Shown here: positions 10,192-18,725 of the stretch, piece after piece
Layout of the letters: each line of letters starts with the position of its first letter
Numbering within the stretch: position 1 is the stretch's first letter
Assembly (NCBI RefSeq): GCF_027947595.1
Contig: NZ_CP116257.1
Location: 4,278,001-4,342,000 of the forward strand
Direction of reading: 5' to 3'
From: Streptomyces lienomycini
Lineage (GTDB): Bacteria; Actinomycetota; Actinomycetes; Streptomycetales; Streptomycetaceae
DNA length: 64,000 nt
Notes under the pieces: generated by a model
Told to the model about the DNA's origin: nothing
What the model saw: the letters and a program-made list of their open reading frames with translations, nothing else
The model's database searches: none
Translations under genes and position numbers: made by a program

Positions 10192-11679
10192 ATGCCCGAG
10201 GCACCCGCACCGCGGACCGGCCCCGAACTGCCCGGTGCCGTCCGCGTCGGATACGGACTCGGTTCCCTCGCCACCGGAGCCTTCGGCACGGTGCCCGGGC
10301 TCATCCTGCTCTACTACCTGACGGACGTACTGGCCGTGCCGGCGGTGGTGGCCGGTGCCGCCGTGTTCCTGCCCAAGGCGTGGGACGTCCTGGTCAACCC
10401 GCTGATCGGGGCCGCCGCCGACCGCAGCCGGGCACGCGGCGGTTCACGCAGGCCCTTCCTGCTGGCCGGCGCGATCACCCTGCCGCCGCTGTTCGCGCTG
10501 ATCTTCGCCGCTCCTCCGCTGCACGGTGCTGCCGCCGCCGCGTACGTGTCCGTGCTGTTCCTGCTCGCGGCGACCGCCTACGCCGTGTTCCAGGTCCCGT
10601 ACGTGACGATGCCGGCCGAGATGACCGAGGGCCCGGTCGAACGGGGCCGGGTGCTGGGCTGGCGGGTCGGTTTCCTCGGCGTCGGCATCCTGCTCTCCGG
10701 CGCGCTGGCGCCCGCCCTCGCCCGCGAGGGGCCGAGCGCCTCGTCCGGCTACCGCACGATGGGCGTGGTGGTGGGAGCGCTGCTCGCCGTCGGCATGTTC
10801 GGTGCCTGGCACTGCACCCGGCACGCGCCGGTCGTGCTGCGCAGCGAGGCCGAGGGGTCGCTGCGCGCTCAGTTCGCCGCGGGCCGGGACAACCCCGCCT
10901 TCGCCGCGCTGGCGGGGATGTGGGCGGTGCAGGCGCTCGCGGTGGGCGTGATGCTCGCCGGGACGCAGTACTTCGCCACGTACACCCTCGGTTCGGCGGG
11001 TGCCGTCACCCCGCTGTTCGTCTGCATGATCGGGCCGATGGCGCTGGTCATGCCGCTGTGGAACAGGCTTGCCCGGGCGCGTTCCACCGAGTACGCCCAG
11101 TGGTGCGCGTCGCTGCTGTTCACCGGGGCCTGCGCCCTGCTGTCCCTGACGCCGTACACCGGGGCGGTCGTCGGGTACGCGGCCGTGGCACTGTCCGGAG
11201 TGGCGTACGCGGGGCTGCAGTTGCTGCCGCTGACCATGCTGGCTCACACCCTGGCCGCGGACGCCCGACGCAGCGGACGGCGCCGGGCCGCCACCTTCAC
11301 CGGACTGTGGACCGCCGCCGAGACGCTCGCCATGGCGCTGGGACCCGCGCTCTTCGCGCTGGTGCTGGCGGCCACCGGGTTCCGCTCCTCCGACGCCGGC
11401 CGTCGGGCGACCCAGCCGTCGTCGGCCGTCACGGGCATCGCCCTCGGGACGAGCCTGCTGCCCGCAGCCCTCTCACTCGCCGCGCTCCTGCTGCTCGCCC
11501 GCTACCGGCGGGCATCCGCCCGGCTGGACGCCGCCGACGGCCCGCCCGGGGACCCGTCCGGTGGCAGGCCGGACCCGCAAGCGCCGCCCGTCCCGTCCCT
11601 CTCCCCCGCTGCCGAAGCCGCACCCGCACCCATGCCCGCACCCGCGCCCGCGCAGGAGGACCGTCACCGTGACCACTGA
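10192..11679 (+). CDS. MFS / GPH-type sodium-solute symporter
   Basis: A 495-residue membrane transporter of the MelB-like glycoside-pentoside-hexuronide family (MFS_2). About 12 hydrophobic helices are apparent. The family loop is AFQ-like, here VFQVPYVTMPAEMTEGPVER after helix 4, preceded by DRSRARGGSRRPFLLAG. The C-terminal ~45 residues are a soluble Pro/Ala-rich tail ending in QEDRHRDH. The tail carries the ribosome site (AGGAGGA) of the next gene and overlaps it by 11 bases, so a PLP-dependent lyase is co-translated. The substrate is probably the molecule the lyase uses, but is unknown. Confidence 0.87.
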   Translation: MPEAPAPRTGPELPGAVRVGYGLGSLATGAFGTVPGLILLYYLTDVLAVPAVVAGAAVFLPKAWDVLVNPLIGAAADRSRARGGSRRPFLLAGAITLPPLFALIFAAPPLHGAAAAAYVSVLFLLAATAYAVFQVPYVTMPAEMTEGPVERGRVLGWRVGFLGVGILLSGALAPALAREGPSASSGYRTMGVVVGALLAVGMFGAWHCTRHAPVVLRSEAEGSLRAQFAAGRDNPAFAALAGMWAVQALAVGVMLAGTQYFATYTLGSAGAVTPLFVCMIGPMALVMPLWNRLARARSTEYAQWCASLLFTGACALLSLTPYTGAVVGYAAVALSGVAYAGLQLLPLTMLAHTLAADARRSGRRRAATFTGLWTAAETLAMALGPALFALVLAATGFRSSDAGRRATQPSSAVTGIALGTSLLPAALSLAALLLLARYRRASARLDAADGPPGDPSGGRPDPQAPPVPSLSPAAEAAPAPMPAPAPAQEDRHRDH

Positions 11680-13207
11680 ACCGACCGCCTCGCAAGTCTC
11701 CCCCCGTCCCCCCGCCCACGGCTCCGGCGACGAGGGGCCGCGCTCCGCGCTGGGTGACGCCGGACGGCCCGTGTCCGAGGTGCTGGCGGAGCTGGACGGC
11801 CTGCGTGCGGCCGACGCCCCGACCCGGGGCGGCCGGACCTTCGCGTACGTCTACGATTCCGGCCGCCCCGGCGTGGACGAGCTGGCGGCCTCCGCCTACC
11901 GGACGTTCGCGACCGTCAACGGCCTCGACCCGACGGTCTTCCCGAGCGTGGCCCGGCTGGAGAACGACGTGGTCGGCGCGGTCGTGCGGGTCCTCGGCGT
12001 ACCCGGCGCGCAGGGCACCTTCACCAGCGGCGGCACCGAGTCGATCCTGCTGGCGGTGAAGACGGCCCGGGACCACGCGCGCGCCGAACGCGGTGTGGAC
12101 CGCCCCGAGTTGCTGCTGCCGTCGACCGCGCACGCCGCGTTCCACAAGGCAGCGCACTACCTCGGTCTCGACCCGGTGGTGGTGCCGGTCGACCCGGTGA
12201 CCTTCCGGGCGGACGCGTCCGCGACGGCGGCGGCGATCACCGACCGCACCGCACTGGTCGTCGTGTCGGCACCGTCGTACGCGCACGGTGTGATGGACCC
12301 GGTGCCGCAGGTCGCGGCGGCCGCGGCGGAGCACGGGGTGCTCTGTCACGTCGACGCGTGCATCGGCGGCTGGGATCTGCCCTTCCTCGCCCGTACCGGA
12401 CGGCCCGTGGAACCGTTCGGACTGTCCGTGCCGGGCGTCACCTCCCTCTCGGTCGACCTGCACAAGTACGGGTACGCGGACAAGGGCGCGTCGGTCGTGC
12501 TGTACCGGGACGCCCGACTCCGGCGCCACCAGTACTTCGCGCACGCGGGCTGGCCCGGCTACCCGGTGGTCAACCCGACCGTGCAGGGCACCAAGTCGGG
12601 CGGGCTGCTGGCGCAGGCCTGGGCGGTGCTGCGCCACCTCGGCGCGGACGGCTACACCGAGTTGGCCGGGCGGGTGGCGACGGCCACCGGTGAACTGCTC
12701 GCCGGGCTGCGGGCCCTGGACGGCGTACGGGTGCTGGGCGAACCGGCGGGCAGCCTGGTCGCGGTCGCCGTGACCGGTCCGGGCGGGGAGGCCGACCTCG
12801 GCCTGATGCTGCACGTGGCCGACGAGATGCGGGTGCGCGGCTGGTACCTCCAGCCCCAGCTGTCCTACGACGGGCTGCCGCCCAACCTGCACCTGACCCT
12901 GACCCCGGCGACCGCCGATCGAGTCGGTCCGCTCCTCGCCGACCTGGCCGCCTCGGTCACCGCCGCGCTCGCGGCCGAGCCCGTCACCGTCGACCCGGAC
13001 CTGGCCGCGCTGGCCGCCGGGCTCGACCCGGACTCCCTCACGCCCGAGGACGTCGCGGGCATCCTGGCCTTCGCGGGTCCGGGCGGTGCCGGCACTCCCG
13101 GCCTGCCGTCGCGCACGGCACCGGTGCTGGCCCTGCTGGACGCGCTGCCCCCGCGCCTGAAGGAACGGCTGCTCACCGAGTTCGTCTCGTCCCTGTTCCA
13201 GGTCTGA
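11669..13207 (+). CDS. PLP-dependent lyase/decarboxylase, sphingosine-1-phosphate-lyase-like
   Basis: A 512-residue fold-type I PLP enzyme. The cofactor lysine is Lys266 in SVDLHKYGYADKG, the form found in sphingosine-1-phosphate lyases and group II decarboxylases. Upstream are TFTSGGTESILLAVKTARD (phosphate-binding turn) and HVDACIGGW (PLP-nitrogen Asp). VNPTVQGTKSGG is also typical of the lyase branch. The GTG at 11669 follows AGGAGGA by 8 bp and lies inside the end of the transporter gene. No bacterial sphingolipid genes are nearby, so the real substrate may be another amino-alcohol phosphate or amino acid. Confidence 0.85.
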   Translation: MTTEPTASQVSPRPPAHGSGDEGPRSALGDAGRPVSEVLAELDGLRAADAPTRGGRTFAYVYDSGRPGVDELAASAYRTFATVNGLDPTVFPSVARLENDVVGAVVRVLGVPGAQGTFTSGGTESILLAVKTARDHARAERGVDRPELLLPSTAHAAFHKAAHYLGLDPVVVPVDPVTFRADASATAAAITDRTALVVVSAPSYAHGVMDPVPQVAAAAAEHGVLCHVDACIGGWDLPFLARTGRPVEPFGLSVPGVTSLSVDLHKYGYADKGASVVLYRDARLRRHQYFAHAGWPGYPVVNPTVQGTKSGGLLAQAWAVLRHLGADGYTELAGRVATATGELLAGLRALDGVRVLGEPAGSLVAVAVTGPGGEADLGLMLHVADEMRVRGWYLQPQLSYDGLPPNLHLTLTPATADRVGPLLADLAASVTAALAAEPVTVDPDLAALAAGLDPDSLTPEDVAGILAFAGPGGAGTPGLPSRTAPVLALLDALPPRLKERLLTEFVSSLFQV

Positions 13208-13368
13208 CCAGGTTCCATGTCCGACCGCCCTCGTCCGCGCGGTCGACGCCACCGGGGATTGACATCGACGGTGCGTGGATGCGGGCGATCTTGGTGTTGG
13301 TCCTGGCTCGCCCGGCGATGCGACGCTGGGGCCTCCGACCCGTCACTGTGCAGCGAGAGGCAGGCTCT

Positions 13369-14879
13369 GTGGACGTCTTCGAGACGACGTACGGCTCGGT
13401 CCGGGGGTTTCGGGCGGCCGCCGACGTCGTCGCCGCCCTCGGCATCCCGTACGCCGCGCCGCCGTTCGGGGCCAACCGGTTCCGGGAACCCCTCGCGCCG
13501 CGGCCGTGGACCGGGGTGCGGGACGGCGGGAGGTTCGGTCCGATCGCCCCGCAGTCGGCTCGGCTGCCCGGGGCTCCCGTGTGGTCTCCCGGCGACGAGG
13601 ACATCCTCACCGTCAACGTGTGGACGCGGGCCCCGCGGGGCGACGGCCCGCTGCCGGTCCTCGTCTGGATCCACGGCGGTGCCTACACCTTCGGTTCCTC
13701 GGCCCAGCCCGACTTCGACGGCACCGTGCTGGCCCGCGCCGGACTGGTCGTGGTCACGCTCAACCACCGCATAGGTTTCGAGGGATTCGGCCACGTCCCG
13801 GCGGACGGGGCGATCGCCCACCCGGACAACCGGGGCCTGCTCGACCAGGTCGCCGCCCTGCGTTGGGTGCGCGAGAACATCGCCGCCTTCGGCGGTGACC
13901 CCGACAACGTCACCCTCGCGGGCCAGTCGTCCGGGGCTGCCTCGGTCGCCTGCCTCATGGTGATGGACCGCGCCCGCGGCCTGTTCCGCCGTGCCATCGC
14001 GCACAGCCCCGCCAGCCCCTGCTACACACGCGACATCGCCGCCGCGACCACCTTCGAGATCGCCGCCGCGGCGGGCTGCCCGGCCACGTCCGCGGGCTTG
14101 GCCTCCGCGAGTCCGCAGGCCCTGGTCGAGGCCGCCGACGAGGTGGTCGACCGCTACCGGCGCGACCCCGCCTCCGGGTCCCGCCACTACGACCCCTCGC
14201 TCTACGCCCCGTCCTCGACGGCGTCGTCCTGCCCACCGACCCCCTCACGGCAATGGCGGCCGGTGCGGCCCGGGACGTGGACCTGCTGGTCTGCCACACC
14301 ACGGAGGAGTACTGGCTGCTCGATGCCGTCGGCAGCAGCGCGAAGGTCACCACCGACACGCAACTCGGCCGTTTCGGCGAGGACTTCGGGCTCCCCGACG
14401 GCCTGGTCGCCGGTTACCGCGCCGCGATGCCCGACGCCCCGGTGCTCGACGTCTACCTCGCCGTCTACAGCGATCTGCTGTTCGGTGAGTACAGCAACCG
14501 ACTCGTCGAACTCCACGCCCGGGCCGGCGGGCGGGCGTTCCTGTCCCGCTTCGACCGGCGGCGCACGGACCCGTCCGCGGTGGTGCGCGCCTGGCACTGT
14601 GCGGACGTCCCCTTCGCCTTCGGCAACCTGGACGACGATCGCCTGGCATTCCTCATCGGCGGCCCGCCCACCCCTGCGGACCACGGTCTCGCTCGGCGTA
14701 TGGTGCGCGCCTGGGCCGACTTCGCCACCACCGGAAGTCCGGGCTGGCCGTCCCTCCGTGAATCCGCCACCGAGGTCAGGACGTGGACGACCGGCGACCA
14801 GGCGGACACCGGCAGCCCGCCCGTCGCCGCCGTCCGGTCTCTCTGGGCCGACGCCGACTTCCCGGTCCTGCGTCCGTGA
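13369..14879 (+). pseudogene. Type-B carboxylesterase, broken by an apparent single-base deletion
   Basis: A para-nitrobenzyl-esterase-like carboxylesterase split over two frames. The first frame, from GTG 13369 (GAGAGG 8 bp upstream), carries YGSVRGF, VLVWIHGGAYTFGS (oxyanion hole) and the nucleophile Ser187 in GQSSGAAS. Near 14208 homology jumps one frame: LDGVVLPTDPLTAMAAG, CHTTEEYWLL, and WHCADVPFAFGNLD with the catalytic His. One extra C in the run at 14206-14209 would restore a ~503-residue enzyme. As given, the first frame reads on out of frame to 14988. Whether this is decay or a base-calling slip needs read data. Confidence 0.8.
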
Positions 14880-14935
14880 GCCGGAACCCGGGCCGTGCTC
14901 CGGCCCGGGCGGGTGGCGCATGCCGCGGCCGGCGT

Positions 14936-15435
14936 TCAGCCCACCCCGGTCCGCGCCGTCTCGGGCAGTTCCAGCTCACCGCCGGTGAACCGGGCCCGCA
15001 GCGCGCGATCGTGTGTGACCAGTACGACGGCTCCGGGGAACCCGGTCAGTGACTCCTCCAGCTCCTCGACCAGCACCGGTGACAGGTGGTTCGTCGGCTC
15101 GTCGAGCAGCAGCAGGTCGGCGGGCTGCGAGACGAGTCGGGCCAGATCCACGCGGCGGCGCTGGCCGTAGGACAACTCGCGGAGGCGCAACCCCAGTTCC
15201 GCCGGGCGGAAGAGGCCGAGGGCGAGCAGGGCGTCGGCGTGCTCGTCGGAACCTCGCCGCCGTCCGGGCGCTCCCGGCCCGCGACGAGCCTGAGGAGGGT
15301 GGACTTCCCGGCGCCGTTGTCACCGATCAGCCCGGCCTTCTCGCCCGGTTTCAGCGTGAGGGAGACCTGGTCCAGGACGGTGCGGCCCGGGTAGCGCTTG
15401 GTGACGTGGGAGAGGGTGAGTTGTGAGGTGTGCAA
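14936..15435 (-). pseudogene. Collapsed ABC-F ATPase remnant
   Basis: A remnant of an antibiotic-resistance-type ABC-F protein. A TTG start at 15435, with AGGAGGGA 7 bp upstream, opens [20 protein letters not shown] and a Walker A ([16 protein letters not shown]). After GGEV, near 15245, the sequence jumps one frame to [13 protein letters not shown] and [15 protein letters not shown], then [20 protein letters not shown] and VTHDRALRARF. That tail belongs to the C-terminal nucleotide-binding domain. An intact ABC-F protein has two such domains and ~500+ residues; ~350 residues are missing, plus a frameshift. Non-function is inferred. Confidence 0.8.
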
Positions 15436-15636
15436 GATCGGGTCCCTCCTGGCCGCACGGGTTCGGGCCCGGGCCGGATCGGAGTGGATGGCTGCACGGC
15501 GGGGCGCGGCGACGGCGGAGCTGTGCTCCACGCCGTCGGCGCCGCTGATCTCACAGGGAACCCATGCGGACGACGGTACGTCACGGCGAGCGAGTACGCA
15601 AGACGATACGTCTCGCCTTGTTGGGCCCGCGGGGGT

Positions 15637-16716
15637 TCAGAGTTCCACCGGTTCGAGATGGCGGGGGTCGAGGACACGGCCGTCGGCCCCGATGACCTGC
15701 TGGAGCCGGTCGACCACGCGTCGGTTCACCGTGTCGTGCAGCGTGGGGTCGTCCAGGGCGGTGACCAGGTCGTCGTGGTGGCTCGGGACGATGACCGGCG
15801 GCCGGCCCAGCGTGTCGACGGCGCGCTCGAAGTAGTCGTGTACGGCGGCGTGTCCGCTGGCCCCCAGTACCAGGACGTCGGGGGTGGCGCCGGTGACCGC
15901 GCGCGCCGCGAAGTTGGCCGAGCCGCTGAGGAACATGACGCTCAACCGGTCGCCCACCGTGACCTGGTAGCCCAGGGTGCCGCCCTCCACCAGATCGCCC
16001 AGTGACCGGGGCCGGGCCGGAGGTGCGGTCAGGGTGCCGTACGGGTCGAAGCCGTAGCCGCCGAGTTGGCTGTGCAGGCTGCGTACGACCTCGATGGTGA
16101 AGTCGGGGCGGGTGGGCCTCTCGGACGACTGGAGGGGGTGGCGCAGCACCTCCTCCCCCGAGACCGCCACCAGGCGGTGCGGGCGCCCGGTGCCGGGGAC
16201 GCCCATGGCGGTCAGCAGGTGCAGATGGGTCTCGGTGCCCAGGATGTTGATCTCCCGGTCCCGCCATGCGGGGTGGTCCAGGAGGTGGGGGACGTCGGCG
16301 AGATGGTCCCAGTGTCCGTGCGTCAGCAGGATGAACTCGGGCGCGGAGGTGAGGTGTTCACGCAGTACCCAGTCGATGATCCGGTGGTTCACCCGCAGTT
16401 TCCGCGTCATGTCGGCCTTGCCGGCCGCGTCCGTGTAGGGCTGCCGGGTGAGGTACGGGTCGATGAGGAGGCGGTGGCCGTCGAAGCTCAGCTCCCACCC
16501 GGCGACGCCGAGCCAGCGCAGCCGCACACCGCTGCGCCCCGGGCGGACCGTGCCCCGGGCGGAACCGCCCCGCGGCTCGGCGGCCGAGCCGGGCGCGGCC
16601 GCGCCCACGGCCCCGGCCGCGCCCGCGACTCCCGCCGAGCCCGCGGCGAGGCTCGTCCTCAGGACGCCGCGCCGGCTCACCCGTCGCGGGGCGGATGGGG
16701 GCTGCTGAGAGAACAT
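15637..16716 (-). CDS. Tat-exported metallo-beta-lactamase-fold hydrolase
   Basis: A 359-residue secreted metallohydrolase. The N-terminus has a twin-arginine signal (SRRGVLRTS at about residues 14-22, then an Ala/Gly-rich hydrophobic stretch). The dinuclear metal motif is THGHWDHLAD (His133, His135, Asp137, His138). Further possible ligands lie in VRSLHSQLGG and VPSHHDD. The surrounding pattern (WLGVAGWELSFDGHRLLIDP) matches UlaG/RomA-like MBL proteins, which include phosphodiesterases and lactonases; the substrate is unknown. It diverges from the LysR gene at 16870. Confidence 0.85.
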   Translation of the reverse strand: MFSQQPPSAPRRVSRRGVLRTSLAAGSAGVAGAAGAVGAAAPGSAAEPRGGSARGTVRPGRSGVRLRWLGVAGWELSFDGHRLLIDPYLTRQPYTDAAGKADMTRKLRVNHRIIDWVLREHLTSAPEFILLTHGHWDHLADVPHLLDHPAWRDREINILGTETHLHLLTAMGVPGTGRPHRLVAVSGEEVLRHPLQSSERPTRPDFTIEVVRSLHSQLGGYGFDPYGTLTAPPARPRSLGDLVEGGTLGYQVTVGDRLSVMFLSGSANFAARAVTGATPDVLVLGASGHAAVHDYFERAVDTLGRPPVIVPSHHDDLVTALDDPTLHDTVNRRVVDRLQQVIGADGRVLDPRHLEPVEL

Positions 16717-16869
16717 GGCTGGGCTCCTTCACCTGACGCGCGCCTCAACTGGTTGTTCCGAGGCGGCTCTTGAGGACAGGAGTGAAGCCTCGGAGACCCT
16801 TCCGTGTCGAATACACTCTCGACCGCGGGTCGATTCGCCGGGCGTATCGCACCAGATCACGGGGGACGC
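16717..16869. promoter_or_regulatory. Divergent promoter region with two inverted repeats
   Basis: The gap between the MBL-fold gene and the LysR gene contains TCGACC-GCG-GGTCGA (16819-16833), a perfect 15-bp dyad of LysR-box size, and CCGAGGC / GCCTCGG arms at 16758-16764 and 16787-16793. The dyads could be the LysR binding sites that link the regulator to the MBL-fold gene, itself or both. Confidence 0.45.
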
Positions 16870-17768
16870 ATGCTGACCGAACGGCATCTGGAGATCTTCG
16901 TCGCCCTCGCGGAGGAGGAGCACTTCGGTGACGCCGCACAGCGTGTGGGCATCACGCAGCCGCCGCTCTCGCAGGCGCTGCGCCGCCTGGAATTGCTGCT
17001 GGGGGTACGGCTGTTCGACCGGGAACGCGGGGTCTCCCTCACCGAGGAGGGCGCGGCCCTGCTCCCGCACGCCCGCCGGGCGCTGACCGCGCTGGGCGAA
17101 CTGCGGGAGACCGGCTCCCGGGAGAGCGCGGACGGCCGGCGTCTCCGGCTCGGCCTGCCGCCGGAGCTGCCGCCCCGGCTCGGCGCGACCGTCGCCGCCT
17201 CCCCGTGCGGGGCGGCGTCCGGGCCAGGGTCTCGGTGGTCACGGCACCGACGGCGACGCTGCTGACGGACGTCTCCGCGGGACGGCTCGACCTCGCCGTC
17301 GTCCGCCATCCCGCCGTACTGCACGGTCTGTCCGCGGGGCCCGTGACGCTGCTGCCGACGTGGCTGCTGGAGCCGGACCGGGCGGAGGCGGCCCAGCGCG
17401 ACGCCGCGCACCTGGCGCGGGGGCTGCCGTACGCGGTGCGGCCCCGTGCCGAGTCGCCCGCGGCGCATGATCTGTTCCTGGACACGATCGCGGGGCGGGG
17501 GCGGCGGGTCGAGACGGTGGTCGTCTCCGACGAGCGCGCCGGGCTGGCCCTCGTCGCCGCCGGTCAGGCCGTACTCGTCACCGCGGACGAATCGCTCACG
17601 GCGGACGGCGTCTCCCGGCGGCCGACCACCTCCCCGGCGCTGCCGCTGCGGCTGCGGGTGGTGTGGGACGCCCGGCGACTCGCCGCCGCGCACGCCGCCG
17701 CGGCGGCCGAAGCCCTGGTCGGCGCGCTGGCTTCGGCGCACCGCCCGGGTGCGGGGGCGGCCCGATGA
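16870..17768 (+). pseudogene. LysR-family regulator, broken by an apparent single-base deletion
   Basis: The N-terminal frame from ATG 16870 holds a full LysR winged helix (MLTERHLEIFVALAEEEHFG, ITQPPLSQALRRLE, LFDRERGVSLTEEG). Near 17200 homology continues one frame over (VRGGVRARVSVVTAPTATLL, then GRLDLAVVRHP) to a stop at 17768. Adding one C to the run at TCCCCG (about 17201-17204) would restore a ~299-residue protein. As written, translation stops at 17265 after the DNA-binding domain. Its end overlaps the beta-lactamase-like gene (ATGA), recalling LysR/beta-lactamase pairs such as ampR/ampC, though here both face the same way. Confidence 0.8.
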
Positions 17769-18682
17769 GCACGACGGCCTCCGACCGGGGCGACCGGGGC
17801 ATCCGGCGCACCCTGCGCGCGATGTTCGACGACGCGGGCGTACACGGCCGGCTCCATGTGGCCGAACTGCACCGGCCCTCGGCGGCGGTGGCCCTCGACG
17901 CGGACGAGGCCGTGCTGATGGGCTCGGTCTACAAGGTTCCGCTGGCGGTGGCCTACTGCAGACAGGTGGACGCCGGTGTCCTCGACCCCCGGCGCCGGGT
18001 CGCCCTGCCGCCCGGGGACAGGCTGCCCGGGCCCACCGGCATATCGCAGCTGTGCGACGAGGTGTCCATGTCCCTGCGCGACCTGGTCGTCATGATGATG
18101 AGCATCTCCGACAACACCGCGGCCGACGCGGTGCTCCGCCACGTGGGTGCCGAGGCGTTCGACGACGCCTGCCGGGCCCTGGGCCTGGTGCGCACGCACC
18201 TGGGCGACGGTGCCGCGGGCACCCTGGCCCGGCTGCTGCGGGTGACCGGGGCCGATTCCGTGGGCGCCGCCATGGCGCGGATCGCGGACAACGACCGGGC
18301 GGTACCACCCGGTCTCTACGACCCCGCCTGGGTGGCCTCGACCACCGCCGCGGAGATGGCGCGTCTGCTGCGCGCCGTCTGGACCGACGAGGCTGCCTCT
18401 CCCGAGGGCTGCGCGTTCGTCCGTCGCGCCATGGGACTCCAGCCCTGGCAGCACCGGCTCGCGGCGGGCTTCCCCTACGACGACGTGGCGGTGTACGGGA
18501 AGACCGGGACGTTCGGCGTCATGCGGCACGAGGTCGGGGTGGTCGAACTCGCCGGTGGCCGCGCGTACACGGCTGTCGTCTTCACACAGGCCGCGCGTGC
18601 CGACCGCCGGCTGCCCCGTGCCGACGCGGTGATCGGTGCCGTCGCCCGCCGCGCCGTCGAGTACCTGAGCGGGAGGGAGTGA
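17765..18682 (+). CDS. Class A beta-lactamase-like serine hydrolase without signal peptide
   Basis: A 305-residue serine hydrolase with three penicillin-recognising motifs: S-V-Y-K (Ser54, Lys57), S-D-N (115-117) and K-T-G (246-248). The omega-loop stretch that should read EPELN, with the deacylating Glu166 of class A enzymes, is replaced by a segment around PPGLYDPAWVASTTAAEM with no matching Glu. There is also no signal peptide. It may therefore be a cytoplasmic esterase, peptidase or penicillin-binding relative rather than a true lactamase. The ATG overlaps the LysR stop. Confidence 0.82.
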   Translation: MSTTASDRGDRGIRRTLRAMFDDAGVHGRLHVAELHRPSAAVALDADEAVLMGSVYKVPLAVAYCRQVDAGVLDPRRRVALPPGDRLPGPTGISQLCDEVSMSLRDLVVMMMSISDNTAADAVLRHVGAEAFDDACRALGLVRTHLGDGAAGTLARLLRVTGADSVGAAMARIADNDRAVPPGLYDPAWVASTTAAEMARLLRAVWTDEAASPEGCAFVRRAMGLQPWQHRLAAGFPYDDVAVYGKTGTFGVMRHEVGVVELAGGRAYTAVVFTQAARADRRLPRADAVIGAVARRAVEYLSGRE

Positions 18683-18725
18683 TCTCCGGCCGGCTCGGGA
18701 GGGCACCGTTCGCCGGAACCAGCCG

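Noticed and set aside
17765..18682. Calling the gene a secreted class A beta-lactamase
   Set aside because: The omega-loop Glu and the signal peptide are both missing, so resistance cannot be claimed.
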